Shown here piece after piece: positions 43,875 to 52,546 of a stretch of DNA of 64,000 nucleotides. Position numbers and translations under genes: made by a program. The first letter of the stretch is position 1. Each line of letters starts with the position of its first letter. Source of the stretch: Okeania sp. SIO2C9 (lineage in GTDB: Bacteria > Cyanobacteriota > Cyanobacteriia > Cyanobacteriales > Microcoleaceae); assembly GCF_010672455.1 (NCBI RefSeq), contig NZ_JAAHGO010000012.1, positions 417,096-481,095 on the forward strand, written 5' to 3'. The notes below the pieces were generated by a model. It saw only the letters and a program-made list of their open reading frames with translations, made no database searches and was not told the origin of the DNA.

Positions 43875-46800
43875 ATGCTAATCACTGGTCAAAAAATCAC
43901 ACACTTAAGTACAATTGCTTACGAAGGCAAAGTAATTGTTGTGGGCACGAATCAGGAAGGGATAATTTATTACACGGTAAAACGCAGTGGTTTTGAGGAC
44001 TCAGCTCTTCAAGGGGATAACGATCCAATGGGGTTTGAAGATTGGAAATTACTGTCCTTAAACCTCTCAGATTCTGACCAATCTGTTTTGGACAAAGAGC
44101 AAGAAGACTACACTGACACAAATGGTAAGCAACTACTCAAATCATTCTATGGTGAGGGTAACGACACGGTTAAATCTGCCGCTGCACCTGTAAAATTGGT
44201 ATCTGGGTTGGGACATCTCTATGTATTTCGTCAGTCCACCCGCAATACCCTATTAGTCAATCGCTTTGTGCTTGATGGGATAAAAAATGAACTTATCCCT
44301 AAACTAGAAGTCCGCTTTCGTCGGAGTCGGCAAAAGTATCTGTCAAGCGAAAGTATGAAAATTGATAAAGCTAAGGGGACTCTGAATAATATAGATTCTC
44401 TTAATTATCGGGACATGAATGGTAAACCGTTCTATGAACCAGCGATCGAACTCAGCTTTATCAATAACCTCCATGAAGGTTGGTTCTCTGTCTTGTTAAT
44501 GCCAACTATAGAAAAGGATGTATCTCGCTGGCATATTTTTGCCTATAATAGTCAGAGTCATAAAATTGATCTGTATACTGTAAGGGCTGATGAAAATGGT
44601 TTATTTGCTCTGCAAGACTATGTTTTTGCTCAACCCGATCCAGCGGATACAGATACAACAATATATCGCTCCATTTCTGGTCTGATCAAACAAACCGTTA
44701 CTTTGAAAGACGATAGTAGTAATGATTTGACTATTACAAATGGTTTGGACGCTAGTGCCTATGATATTCAGGTTGAGCGACAAACAGATGGAGGAATGCA
44801 ACTGCTGCGAGATTCAACTCGTGTTATGTTAGCAGTTCCCTGTCGAAAAGGTAGTAATCAGACCACAGAAACTGCTGTACTTGATTTTGCAGTGGCCAGT
44901 GATGGTACGCTCTCTCAAATTGATGATACCTCTCCTACCCATAATCAGCTCAAAAGTGATAGTCGAGATGTTTTGTTACCTCTCAACACTTTAGATGAAA
45001 TTAAAGTTATTGCTGATTCTAATCCTCCAGCAAAGGGGACAATCACATCTATTAGCAGAGGTGATGAAGACAAGGTAAAAATTGAATTTTTTGCAGGTGT
45101 CAATGGTCCCCATCTGGGATCTAAGATAAAAATTCAAGGGACTCAAAGTTATGATGGATATTATCAAGTTTTAGCAGTAGATGGCAATAGCTTTGAGATT
45201 AAGGTAGCAGGAGATGACAATAGCCTTGAGGATGATGAGGTAGCAGTAGATGGCAATAGCTTTGAGATTAAGGTAGCAGGAGATGACAATAGCCTTGAGG
45301 ATGATGAGGTAGCAGCAGATGACAATAGCCTTGAGGATGATGAGGTAGCAGTAGAGACGGAAAATTTAAGTGGAACTCATCAAGATGATGGGACGGAAAA
45401 TTTAAGTGCAACAAAGCCAGTAAAAACAATAACGGAAACCACGACTATAAAGCCTACAATTCCTACATTCCCTAAAATATATAGTATTGAGATGGGTTTT
45501 TGGGAAGAGATGCCTCAAGAAGAAACAGGACTATTCTTCAATAATATGATTGTTGGCTATGAAAAAACATTCACTGGCAATCTCAAAGTCCATTGTGCCC
45601 AACATAATCTGAAAGTAGGGGATAAAATCCAGGTTACTGGAACCAAAGAACAAGATGGTTTATACCCGATAGAGGAGTTGGGACAAGATGGAAAATCTTT
45701 TACCTTGGATCTAAAATGGCAGAATGGTGAGGTGGTTAAACTTACGGACTTCAAGCGTCGCGGGATTCGTTTTGATGGCAATGGAGACTATCTACAAACT
45801 CCACCTATTGAGCTGAAGACTCCACGGCCTAATTCTTCCTTTGGGGCTACAATTTCAGCTTGGGTTAAACAGGATAGCCATGCAAATCGCCTGCAAGTGA
45901 TTGTTGCTGAGGAATGTGGACGACTACAACTCCTAATTGATACTGACAACAAGGTGATGTTGAAAGTACAGCTCAGTAATGGAAGTGAGCAGATTATTAA
46001 AGATCCAAATGTTTTACCTCTGAATACATGGGTTCATTATGCAGGTGGTTTTGATTATGATGGTTTAACAAAGAGCAAAAATAGTCGGATATATCTTTGC
46101 AAAAATGGAGAATTAGTTACGCCAACTGCTGGAACAGGTGTTCAGGTGACTAATAAGGAGTTGATTGTTGGTTCTGCTTATCCTCAACCAATTATTAAAG
46201 CCCTGAATTTTAATGGCAGCAGCGCTGTAGATTGTGGTGAAAAGGTGATCGTAGGCCAAGAATTTACCCAAGAAGCTTGGATTTATCCCACAAGTAATGA
46301 TGAGAATTATCGTGGCTTTTTAGGTAATCCGGGCACGGGCAATGACCGTGCTCCTTCGCTTTGGGTAAAGGGCAAAAAAATTCATGTATCATATGGATTT
46401 AAGACGAGTGTGGTCGGCTTGTTGACTGATGATGTATTAACTGTGAATACCTGGAATCATATCGCAGTTACATTGAATAGTGAGGGTTACAGAATTTATG
46501 TCAATGGTGAACAATGCCACGTTACTAATCCGGATCAAATTCCTGCTCCTGTCAATACTCCGATTAAGTATATTGGTAAAGTAGACCACTATTTTATAGG
46601 GCGTATAGCAGAGGTACGGATTTGGAATAAAGTTCGCAGCCAAACTGAAATCAAAGAAAATATGCACCGTCACTTAACTGGATCGGAGCCAGGTTTGGTA
46701 GCTTACTGGGTTTATGATGGAACTCAAGTGCGCGATATTTCTGGGAATGGAAACCACGGTACTTTAATGGGTAATCCTACAGCAAGCAACCTTCTTGATG

Positions 46801-49800
46801 GTTTGCGTTGGGGAGCTTGGAAACCTCGCTTTTTCATTGGTGGCGGTATAGGTACGAATAATGACTTTCAAGGACTGATTGCAGAAGTCCGAATTTGGGC
46901 TCGGTCTCATACTGCTGAGACTATCAAAAACAATATGTATCTACCTTTAACCGGGAAAGAATGGCATTTGGCAGCTTATTATCGGATGGGAGCGATTGTT
47001 ACTACTGAAGCTCAGAAGAGTGTACCTGATTTTTCTGTCCATGGTCGTGATGCGTTGGTTTCTGGGGATGTTTATGTCAGTGCGAAGAATCTGTCTCGGC
47101 AGACTGCAGGAAAGTCCCCAGTTGATGCAGATAAGTTTATTAACGATGAGTTCTTTGCGGTTTCCCAGCGTGCTACCTATGAGGAGAGCTTTGAATTTAA
47201 GGTGAACGGTTCTAGTACTGATGTTAATAATGCAGATGGTCAAAGTAATAAGATTTTTACTTTTGCTTATTGGGGTAAGGCGAACCGGGGCAGTAAAGAG
47301 ATTATGAAAATTCCTGATGCTGCTATTCAACCGAGGGAGCATAAGGTTGTTTTGTCTCCTTTGGGCAGTAGTGGATGGTATCGAGCTTCTTGCAAATTTA
47401 CGGTTCCTGATGGTATGAGTTTGGTGCGTAGTTTTGGCATTGACAATATTAAAGGGAGTTGGGCATCGATTGATATTCGCAAGCATCGCATTCAACTGAT
47501 TTCCGAAGCTATTACTGAGTCAAGTTCTACTCCTAGTGTTCAGTTGAAGACTTCAGTGTATAGCCAGGAGACTCTTGCGCAGTTGTTGCAAGAGATTTCC
47601 CAAAAGGAAGCTGAGGAAAAGGGGCTTATTGCTCAGATTAATGGTTTACTATTGGAGAAAAAGATTGCTCAAAATAGCGATAAGTTTGTGGATGTAGTAA
47701 AGAGACTTCGTGAGAACCTGGGTACTGTTTTGAAAAACAAAAAAGAACAGGAGGAACTACTTGAGAAAGAATCAAAAAGCATTTTAAACTATTATTTTTC
47801 TATGAGATACAATGGCAATAATTTATTGGGACGGGATTTTTCAGGTAGAGTCCCCGTGAAACGATGGTTGACACAGGAGGAAAATGTCTTTATCTGCGTT
47901 CCGCGAGAAATCGATTTCTCAGAATTCTCAGAAGATCTACGATATGAGAGACCTCGGACAGACGGATACCTATTATTAGTTGAGCCAGAATTTAGTCTTA
48001 ACGATAATTCGATATCTGGGTATATTTTTTCTTATAGGCCTGTTTATCAGGGATGGAAAAATAGGGAGGTGGGGTTTTCCGAAAGAAAGATAATAAAATT
48101 GGACGAGAAGGAGAGCTTGTGGGACCAAAGAACATGGTGCTTAGAGTTATTTAACCTCAACGACGAAGAGAGCAACCTAAACGAATCGAATCGTCATGTT
48201 TATGATTATCTTGGAAGGTTTTTCCGCCTTGATAAAGATTTTGAAAGAGATCATTACGGTGAGAGTCTTATTATTGTTGATGGTTATTGTATAACCTATA
48301 AAGATCGATATATAACAGATATAACTGGGATATCCCCAGATGACAGTGACGGCTACAAGAGGAGGCGGTACTCAAATATAAATATAAACAGATTTTTATG
48401 GGAAATAAAGTTTAAGAGATTGCATAAACTGGGACAGCAAAAAATAGATTCAATCAAAGAAAAGAGAGATAAGTACGGAGAGTTAGAAAACAGATTAGAC
48501 AACAGGATTAAAAGTATAGAGAGTATTCTAAAAGATAACAGAGAAGTATCGGTTATTCAGAAAGAGATAACAGATTGTCAGAACAAAATAGCTAGTGTTC
48601 AAACAGAGATTGCTACTAAGAAAAAGACATTTCTCACCACCATCACTCAGCATACGCAAACACCGCCGAAATTACCAGAAATACCTACCAATGAACAAGA
48701 ATTAACTACCCGAGGTATGATTCTTGGGTTCGTTAACCCTGTTAGTAAAATTTGTCTGCAAAATAGTTGTGAAGGGAATTTATTACTCAGCTATTTTGAT
48801 CAACAAGCAGCCATACGTCTAGCACGTTATGATGCAACTGCTGATAGTCGGAATGGAACTTTCGAGCAATGGATATCTGATGGGGAGTTTCGAGGTTGCT
48901 TGGAATGTGGGGATGCTAATGACAAGGTGACACTTCAAAAGACTGATGGAACACAGAGTCCAATTCCCTTATCGCCCAACCAATGGACAGTGGAAGCATG
49001 GATTTATTATCCAGGGGAAGTTAAAAGAACAGGTGACGATCAGGGTGAAATTTACGATGACAATGTTTTGGTCAGTGCTAAAGATGTTTTTGATTGTCCG
49101 ATCGCTATCCGACAAGGTAAACGGTTAGGCACCATAGTTAATCACTTTTTCCATGACAGTGGTTGTGACCTTGAGGGCGAACTAAATATAACTGATGACA
49201 ATAAAGGTGTGTGGTGTCATATTGCAGCTGTTGCTAAGGAAAATCAGACCTGCTTTTACATTAATGGAAAACCTGTAGGTACTCCGCTGCAGACAGATGA
49301 AACTAAAAGACCTGAGCGTTATGCTCTGACTTTTGGGGATAGTGGTGGTGCAATGGAGTGTTCCAATTTTACTAATTTCCCAACTACACAAATGACAGTA
49401 GTATGTTGGTTCCGTTCTACTTCTACTGCATCTTCTACGTTGCTTGACTATGGAACCCCCAGTGCTCCTCATGCTTTGCTGATTGAAAATGATAACCAGC
49501 TAAAAATTACGATTGGTGGACAGGAGAAAAATATAGATTGGTCAGGATTTAATGATGGCTTATGGCATCATTTAGCGGTTACCCTGACTCTTCAGAGTAA
49601 CAAAGGAACTTTAACAGTTTATGTGGATGGTACAGAAGAAGATATAATTGATCTCACATTTCCCTCAGTCTATAGCTTGCCCTCTGGCGGAACCTTAGTC
49701 TTAGGACGAAAAAGTGACTCCACTCATCCCTTTAAAGGCGAAATCAGCGGCACCAGTATTTGGAACCGCGCTCTAAATGGTGTTGAGATTAAGAATAATC

Positions 49801-52145
49801 AGTATGAAACACTGCAAGGAACAGAAGGCGGTTTGGTTGCTTACTGGACAATGAAGACTGAGGAATCAGGTGGTCAGAAAACTGTCAAGAATAAGGTAGA
49901 AAGTGGTATTGATGGCATTGTGAGTGGTGAGTTGGAAAGTGAGGCAATGTCGTTCCAATGTCACAGCAATATAGCGTACATTGGCAATGCCGAGAATGGC
50001 AACTATCCCTTTGGTAAGCTAGCAGAAGTCCGAATCTGGAATCTGGCATTAAAGGATACAGAAATTGCCATCAATAGCAAAACGATGCTTACTGGATACG
50101 AACCTGGTTTAGTCGCTTATTACCCCATGAATGAAGCTCAGGGGAATGTGGTACGGGATCATTCTGCCGAGGATCAGCGTCCTGGTTCAATAGCTGTTTC
50201 AGATCGAATGTGGATGGCTTTGACAAAAGTACCTATAAATGTTTCTCCCTCAACTGTTCCTTCCTCTCTAGTTACTTGTGAATACAATACAGTAGGGCTA
50301 GATCCTGACCAACCAGGCAAAAAATTAGCCATGATGCGACGCTTCTTTGGCTATTGTAATTCTTCAGGTGAAGTCGAGCTACTCCCAGACAAACGAATTG
50401 AAGCACTAGACATAAAATGGATTGGTAATGCTCAATTCAATCCGACTTTATTAGGCTACATTGAGGGACCACCTCCTGTCCCCAGTGAGAACTTGACAAT
50501 TGAGGATGACTATGATGGGGCAACATCCGTGCAACTCACCCAGTCAGAGGATGTATCCTATTCTTGGTCTCGTGATAAAGACATTTCCCACGGCTTGGAT
50601 CTTGATGTATTTTTAGGAGCAGGTTGGGGAGCTGATGCTGGTATGATGATTACCTCCAAGGTTTCAGAAGGTCAAGCTGGTTTCAAGGGGTCCCTGAATC
50701 TTCGAGATACAACCTCTAATAGCAGTACAGTTCAGGCAGATTCAACTTCTAGCATGACTGATTCTTTGGAACTGCGGGGTATGGTTGAAGATGAACCACA
50801 ATTCAAGCATTTGGGTAATCGTTATCAGCCTAAAAATGTGGGTTATGCTTTAGTTGTCTCGGGTTTAGCAGATGTCTTTATTACGAAGCTCAAGCGTAGT
50901 GGCAAGATGATCAGCTATGACATTCGCCCCATGGAAGGTATTCCTCTTGATATCAATACTATTACCTTTTTGATTAATCCTGCCTACACTCAGAATGGCA
51001 CTTTGGATGGTTTAGTGGGAAGTTCAGCAGCAAATGACCGTTTCTATCGTCATGTACCAGAAATGCGGGCACAGTACGGTTCCCTTTACCCCGCTAGTTA
51101 TTTCCGACTTCAGGACGCCTACGACCTCAAACAGCAAATCGAACGGTGGGATATCGATCGAGAATCCTACTTCGTCAACTTTGATGCGACGAAAACTACT
51201 GTCAGCGCTCTAGAAGATCAAACAGTTGATACTTCAGACTATGACAAATTCGGACAAGTAGACGTGGATTTGGATGGAGATCAAAAGGATGGCAAAGAAG
51301 GGGATAAAGACAAGGACGATTCTGATGCAAAATCAAAACTGAAAGATTATAAAGAGTCTTTGAAGGCTAATAAGGACGAAGCAAAGGCAAAAGCAGCCCA
51401 GAGGAAGGCTGAAATCCAAAAACGGGTGAAGGAAAATGATGAACGAGTCCAAGCTGAATCTGCCTTTGATTCTTGGCAAAAACGTATGGATAATTTATTG
51501 ATTCGTGCGGGTAAGCGTAATATTGTTAATACCTATGTTTGGGATGCAGATGGAGGCTTACGAACGGAGGAACAGAGCTTTGCTAGCACTGTTGAACATA
51601 CTGTAGGAGGCAGCTTCTCCATCGGGGGAACGTTAGGTGGTTTAGCCGATGTATTGGTTGTAGGGTTTAAAGCTGAACTCACTGCTTTGTATGCAGGGGA
51701 AATGACTCAGACGATGAGCAAAACTAAAGCTAGTAGCAAGGGATTTGAACTGGTTGTGGATGTGAGCGGAGTCGAAAGTAAGGGGATTACGGATCTCAAC
51801 GATCGTCCTTTAAAGTCTGGGGAAAAGGTCGATCGCTATCGTTTTATGAGTTTTTACTTGGAGGGCAATACCAATCACTTCCAAGATTTCTTCAATTATG
51901 TTGTCGATCCGGAATGGTTGCTGAGTAATGATGAAGAAGCTCGTGCTTTACGTCAAGCTCAATCAGGGAAACCTAATAAAGTCTGGCGAGTGATGCACCG
52001 GGTAACCTATGTAGAGCGTCCAACACTTGACGGTTTTGCCAGGGATTTACGCCCCTTAGAAAATAAGGATGATACTCCCGATCAACTGAAACAAATTCTG
52101 AAAAAGCTAACTGAGTTGGAGGAAAAGTTGAAAGAACAGGGATAG
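43875..52145 (+). CDS. Giant LamG-domain protein of unknown function
   Basis: This 2756-residue protein has no signal peptide or clear membrane segment. The N-terminal 600 residues are beta-rich (VSGLGHLYVFRQSTRNTLLV), perhaps a propeller, with a 69-bp repeat region at residues 434-491. At least four LamG/ConA-like lectin domains follow, near 625-770, 772-950 (FIGRIAEVRIWNKVRSQTEI), 1690-1810 and 1820-1990, plus a partial one near 990-1040. Coiled coils are at about 1235-1305 and 1515-1600. The C-terminal 650 residues carry SWSRDKDISHGLDLDVFLGA, a Lys/Asp-rich stretch (2470-2530) and a Gly-rich VGGSFSIGGTLGGLADVLVV. The gene looks less AT-rich than its neighbours, which may mean transfer. Secretion would need an unconventional route. 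Confidence 0.75.
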   Translation: MLITGQKITHLSTIAYEGKVIVVGTNQEGIIYYTVKRSGFEDSALQGDNDPMGFEDWKLLSLNLSDSDQSVLDKEQEDYTDTNGKQLLKSFYGEGNDTVKSAAAPVKLVSGLGHLYVFRQSTRNTLLVNRFVLDGIKNELIPKLEVRFRRSRQKYLSSESMKIDKAKGTLNNIDSLNYRDMNGKPFYEPAIELSFINNLHEGWFSVLLMPTIEKDVSRWHIFAYNSQSHKIDLYTVRADENGLFALQDYVFAQPDPADTDTTIYRSISGLIKQTVTLKDDSSNDLTITNGLDASAYDIQVERQTDGGMQLLRDSTRVMLAVPCRKGSNQTTETAVLDFAVASDGTLSQIDDTSPTHNQLKSDSRDVLLPLNTLDEIKVIADSNPPAKGTITSISRGDEDKVKIEFFAGVNGPHLGSKIKIQGTQSYDGYYQVLAVDGNSFEIKVAGDDNSLEDDEVAVDGNSFEIKVAGDDNSLEDDEVAADDNSLEDDEVAVETENLSGTHQDDGTENLSATKPVKTITETTTIKPTIPTFPKIYSIEMGFWEEMPQEETGLFFNNMIVGYEKTFTGNLKVHCAQHNLKVGDKIQVTGTKEQDGLYPIEELGQDGKSFTLDLKWQNGEVVKLTDFKRRGIRFDGNGDYLQTPPIELKTPRPNSSFGATISAWVKQDSHANRLQVIVAEECGRLQLLIDTDNKVMLKVQLSNGSEQIIKDPNVLPLNTWVHYAGGFDYDGLTKSKNSRIYLCKNGELVTPTAGTGVQVTNKELIVGSAYPQPIIKALNFNGSSAVDCGEKVIVGQEFTQEAWIYPTSNDENYRGFLGNPGTGNDRAPSLWVKGKKIHVSYGFKTSVVGLLTDDVLTVNTWNHIAVTLNSEGYRIYVNGEQCHVTNPDQIPAPVNTPIKYIGKVDHYFIGRIAEVRIWNKVRSQTEIKENMHRHLTGSEPGLVAYWVYDGTQVRDISGNGNHGTLMGNPTASNLLDGLRWGAWKPRFFIGGGIGTNNDFQGLIAEVRIWARSHTAETIKNNMYLPLTGKEWHLAAYYRMGAIVTTEAQKSVPDFSVHGRDALVSGDVYVSAKNLSRQTAGKSPVDADKFINDEFFAVSQRATYEESFEFKVNGSSTDVNNADGQSNKIFTFAYWGKANRGSKEIMKIPDAAIQPREHKVVLSPLGSSGWYRASCKFTVPDGMSLVRSFGIDNIKGSWASIDIRKHRIQLISEAITESSSTPSVQLKTSVYSQETLAQLLQEISQKEAEEKGLIAQINGLLLEKKIAQNSDKFVDVVKRLRENLGTVLKNKKEQEELLEKESKSILNYYFSMRYNGNNLLGRDFSGRVPVKRWLTQEENVFICVPREIDFSEFSEDLRYERPRTDGYLLLVEPEFSLNDNSISGYIFSYRPVYQGWKNREVGFSERKIIKLDEKESLWDQRTWCLELFNLNDEESNLNESNRHVYDYLGRFFRLDKDFERDHYGESLIIVDGYCITYKDRYITDITGISPDDSDGYKRRRYSNININRFLWEIKFKRLHKLGQQKIDSIKEKRDKYGELENRLDNRIKSIESILKDNREVSVIQKEITDCQNKIASVQTEIATKKKTFLTTITQHTQTPPKLPEIPTNEQELTTRGMILGFVNPVSKICLQNSCEGNLLLSYFDQQAAIRLARYDATADSRNGTFEQWISDGEFRGCLECGDANDKVTLQKTDGTQSPIPLSPNQWTVEAWIYYPGEVKRTGDDQGEIYDDNVLVSAKDVFDCPIAIRQGKRLGTIVNHFFHDSGCDLEGELNITDDNKGVWCHIAAVAKENQTCFYINGKPVGTPLQTDETKRPERYALTFGDSGGAMECSNFTNFPTTQMTVVCWFRSTSTASSTLLDYGTPSAPHALLIENDNQLKITIGGQEKNIDWSGFNDGLWHHLAVTLTLQSNKGTLTVYVDGTEEDIIDLTFPSVYSLPSGGTLVLGRKSDSTHPFKGEISGTSIWNRALNGVEIKNNQYETLQGTEGGLVAYWTMKTEESGGQKTVKNKVESGIDGIVSGELESEAMSFQCHSNIAYIGNAENGNYPFGKLAEVRIWNLALKDTEIAINSKTMLTGYEPGLVAYYPMNEAQGNVVRDHSAEDQRPGSIAVSDRMWMALTKVPINVSPSTVPSSLVTCEYNTVGLDPDQPGKKLAMMRRFFGYCNSSGEVELLPDKRIEALDIKWIGNAQFNPTLLGYIEGPPPVPSENLTIEDDYDGATSVQLTQSEDVSYSWSRDKDISHGLDLDVFLGAGWGADAGMMITSKVSEGQAGFKGSLNLRDTTSNSSTVQADSTSSMTDSLELRGMVEDEPQFKHLGNRYQPKNVGYALVVSGLADVFITKLKRSGKMISYDIRPMEGIPLDINTITFLINPAYTQNGTLDGLVGSSAANDRFYRHVPEMRAQYGSLYPASYFRLQDAYDLKQQIERWDIDRESYFVNFDATKTTVSALEDQTVDTSDYDKFGQVDVDLDGDQKDGKEGDKDKDDSDAKSKLKDYKESLKANKDEAKAKAAQRKAEIQKRVKENDERVQAESAFDSWQKRMDNLLIRAGKRNIVNTYVWDADGGLRTEEQSFASTVEHTVGGSFSIGGTLGGLADVLVVGFKAELTALYAGEMTQTMSKTKASSKGFELVVDVSGVESKGITDLNDRPLKSGEKVDRYRFMSFYLEGNTNHFQDFFNYVVDPEWLLSNDEEARALRQAQSGKPNKVWRVMHRVTYVERPTLDGFARDLRPLENKDDTPDQLKQILKKLTELEEKLKEQG
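45174..45347 (+). repeat. 69-bp in-frame repeat in the LamG gene
   Basis: Two identical 69-bp units (AVDGNSFEIKVAGDDNSLED plus DEV) and a 36-bp partial third. Identity at the DNA level shows recent expansion, adding an acidic, probably disordered linker. Confidence 0.85.
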
Positions 52146-52153
52146 TTGTTATA

Positions 52154-52267
52154 CCAAATCCGGTATAGATATACCTGTTATGTCCCATCCTGTAGAGACC
52201 TTGCATGCAATGTCTCTACAGGGTTTTCGTTGTTTGCTAAAAACGGGTGTGTTTAACCAGGATTTGG
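52154..52267. mobile_element. Short element with IS630-like ends
   Basis: CCAAATCCGG and CCAGGATTTGG, both bordered by TA, match the termini of the IS at 14317-15477. Inside is the palindrome GTAGAGACCTTGCATGCAAT continuing GTCTCTACA (52191-52220). A non-autonomous derivative is likely. Confidence 0.65.
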
Positions 52268-52270
52268 TAT

Positions 52271-52393
52271 TACAGCAGATTCGGTCGTATATGAAGTACA
52301 CATATTAATAATTGAATGTTCCCAGTGCGAGCATCTTGCTCGCGACCAAGCATCTTGCTTGCGCGGGTGTACCTCACGGTGGAATCCGCTGTA
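52271..52393. repeat. Palindromic repeat with inverted ends
   Basis: TACAGCAGATTC and GAATCCGCTGTA form imperfect inverted ends. Inside are two hairpins, GCGAGCATCTTGCTCGC and AAGCATCTTGCTT, of a type common in cyanobacterial genomes. A worn M1 fragment follows at about 52430-52560. Confidence 0.6.
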
Positions 52394-52546
52394 TGTTGGT
52401 AAAGTAAACCAAAAGGTTACTGCACTGAAAAAGTCAATTGTGTGAGGTTAGGAAATGGGGAATGGGTAATGGTTTGACTTGAAAAGCTCAAAAACTTAGC
52501 ATTTTGAGCAGACAAGGATAGAAAAATAAAGGGACGATTCTTCCTC

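Noticed and set aside
46947..47495. 182-residue minus-strand ORF inside the LamG gene
   Set aside because: It is a shadow frame of the 2756-residue protein with no recognisable motif.
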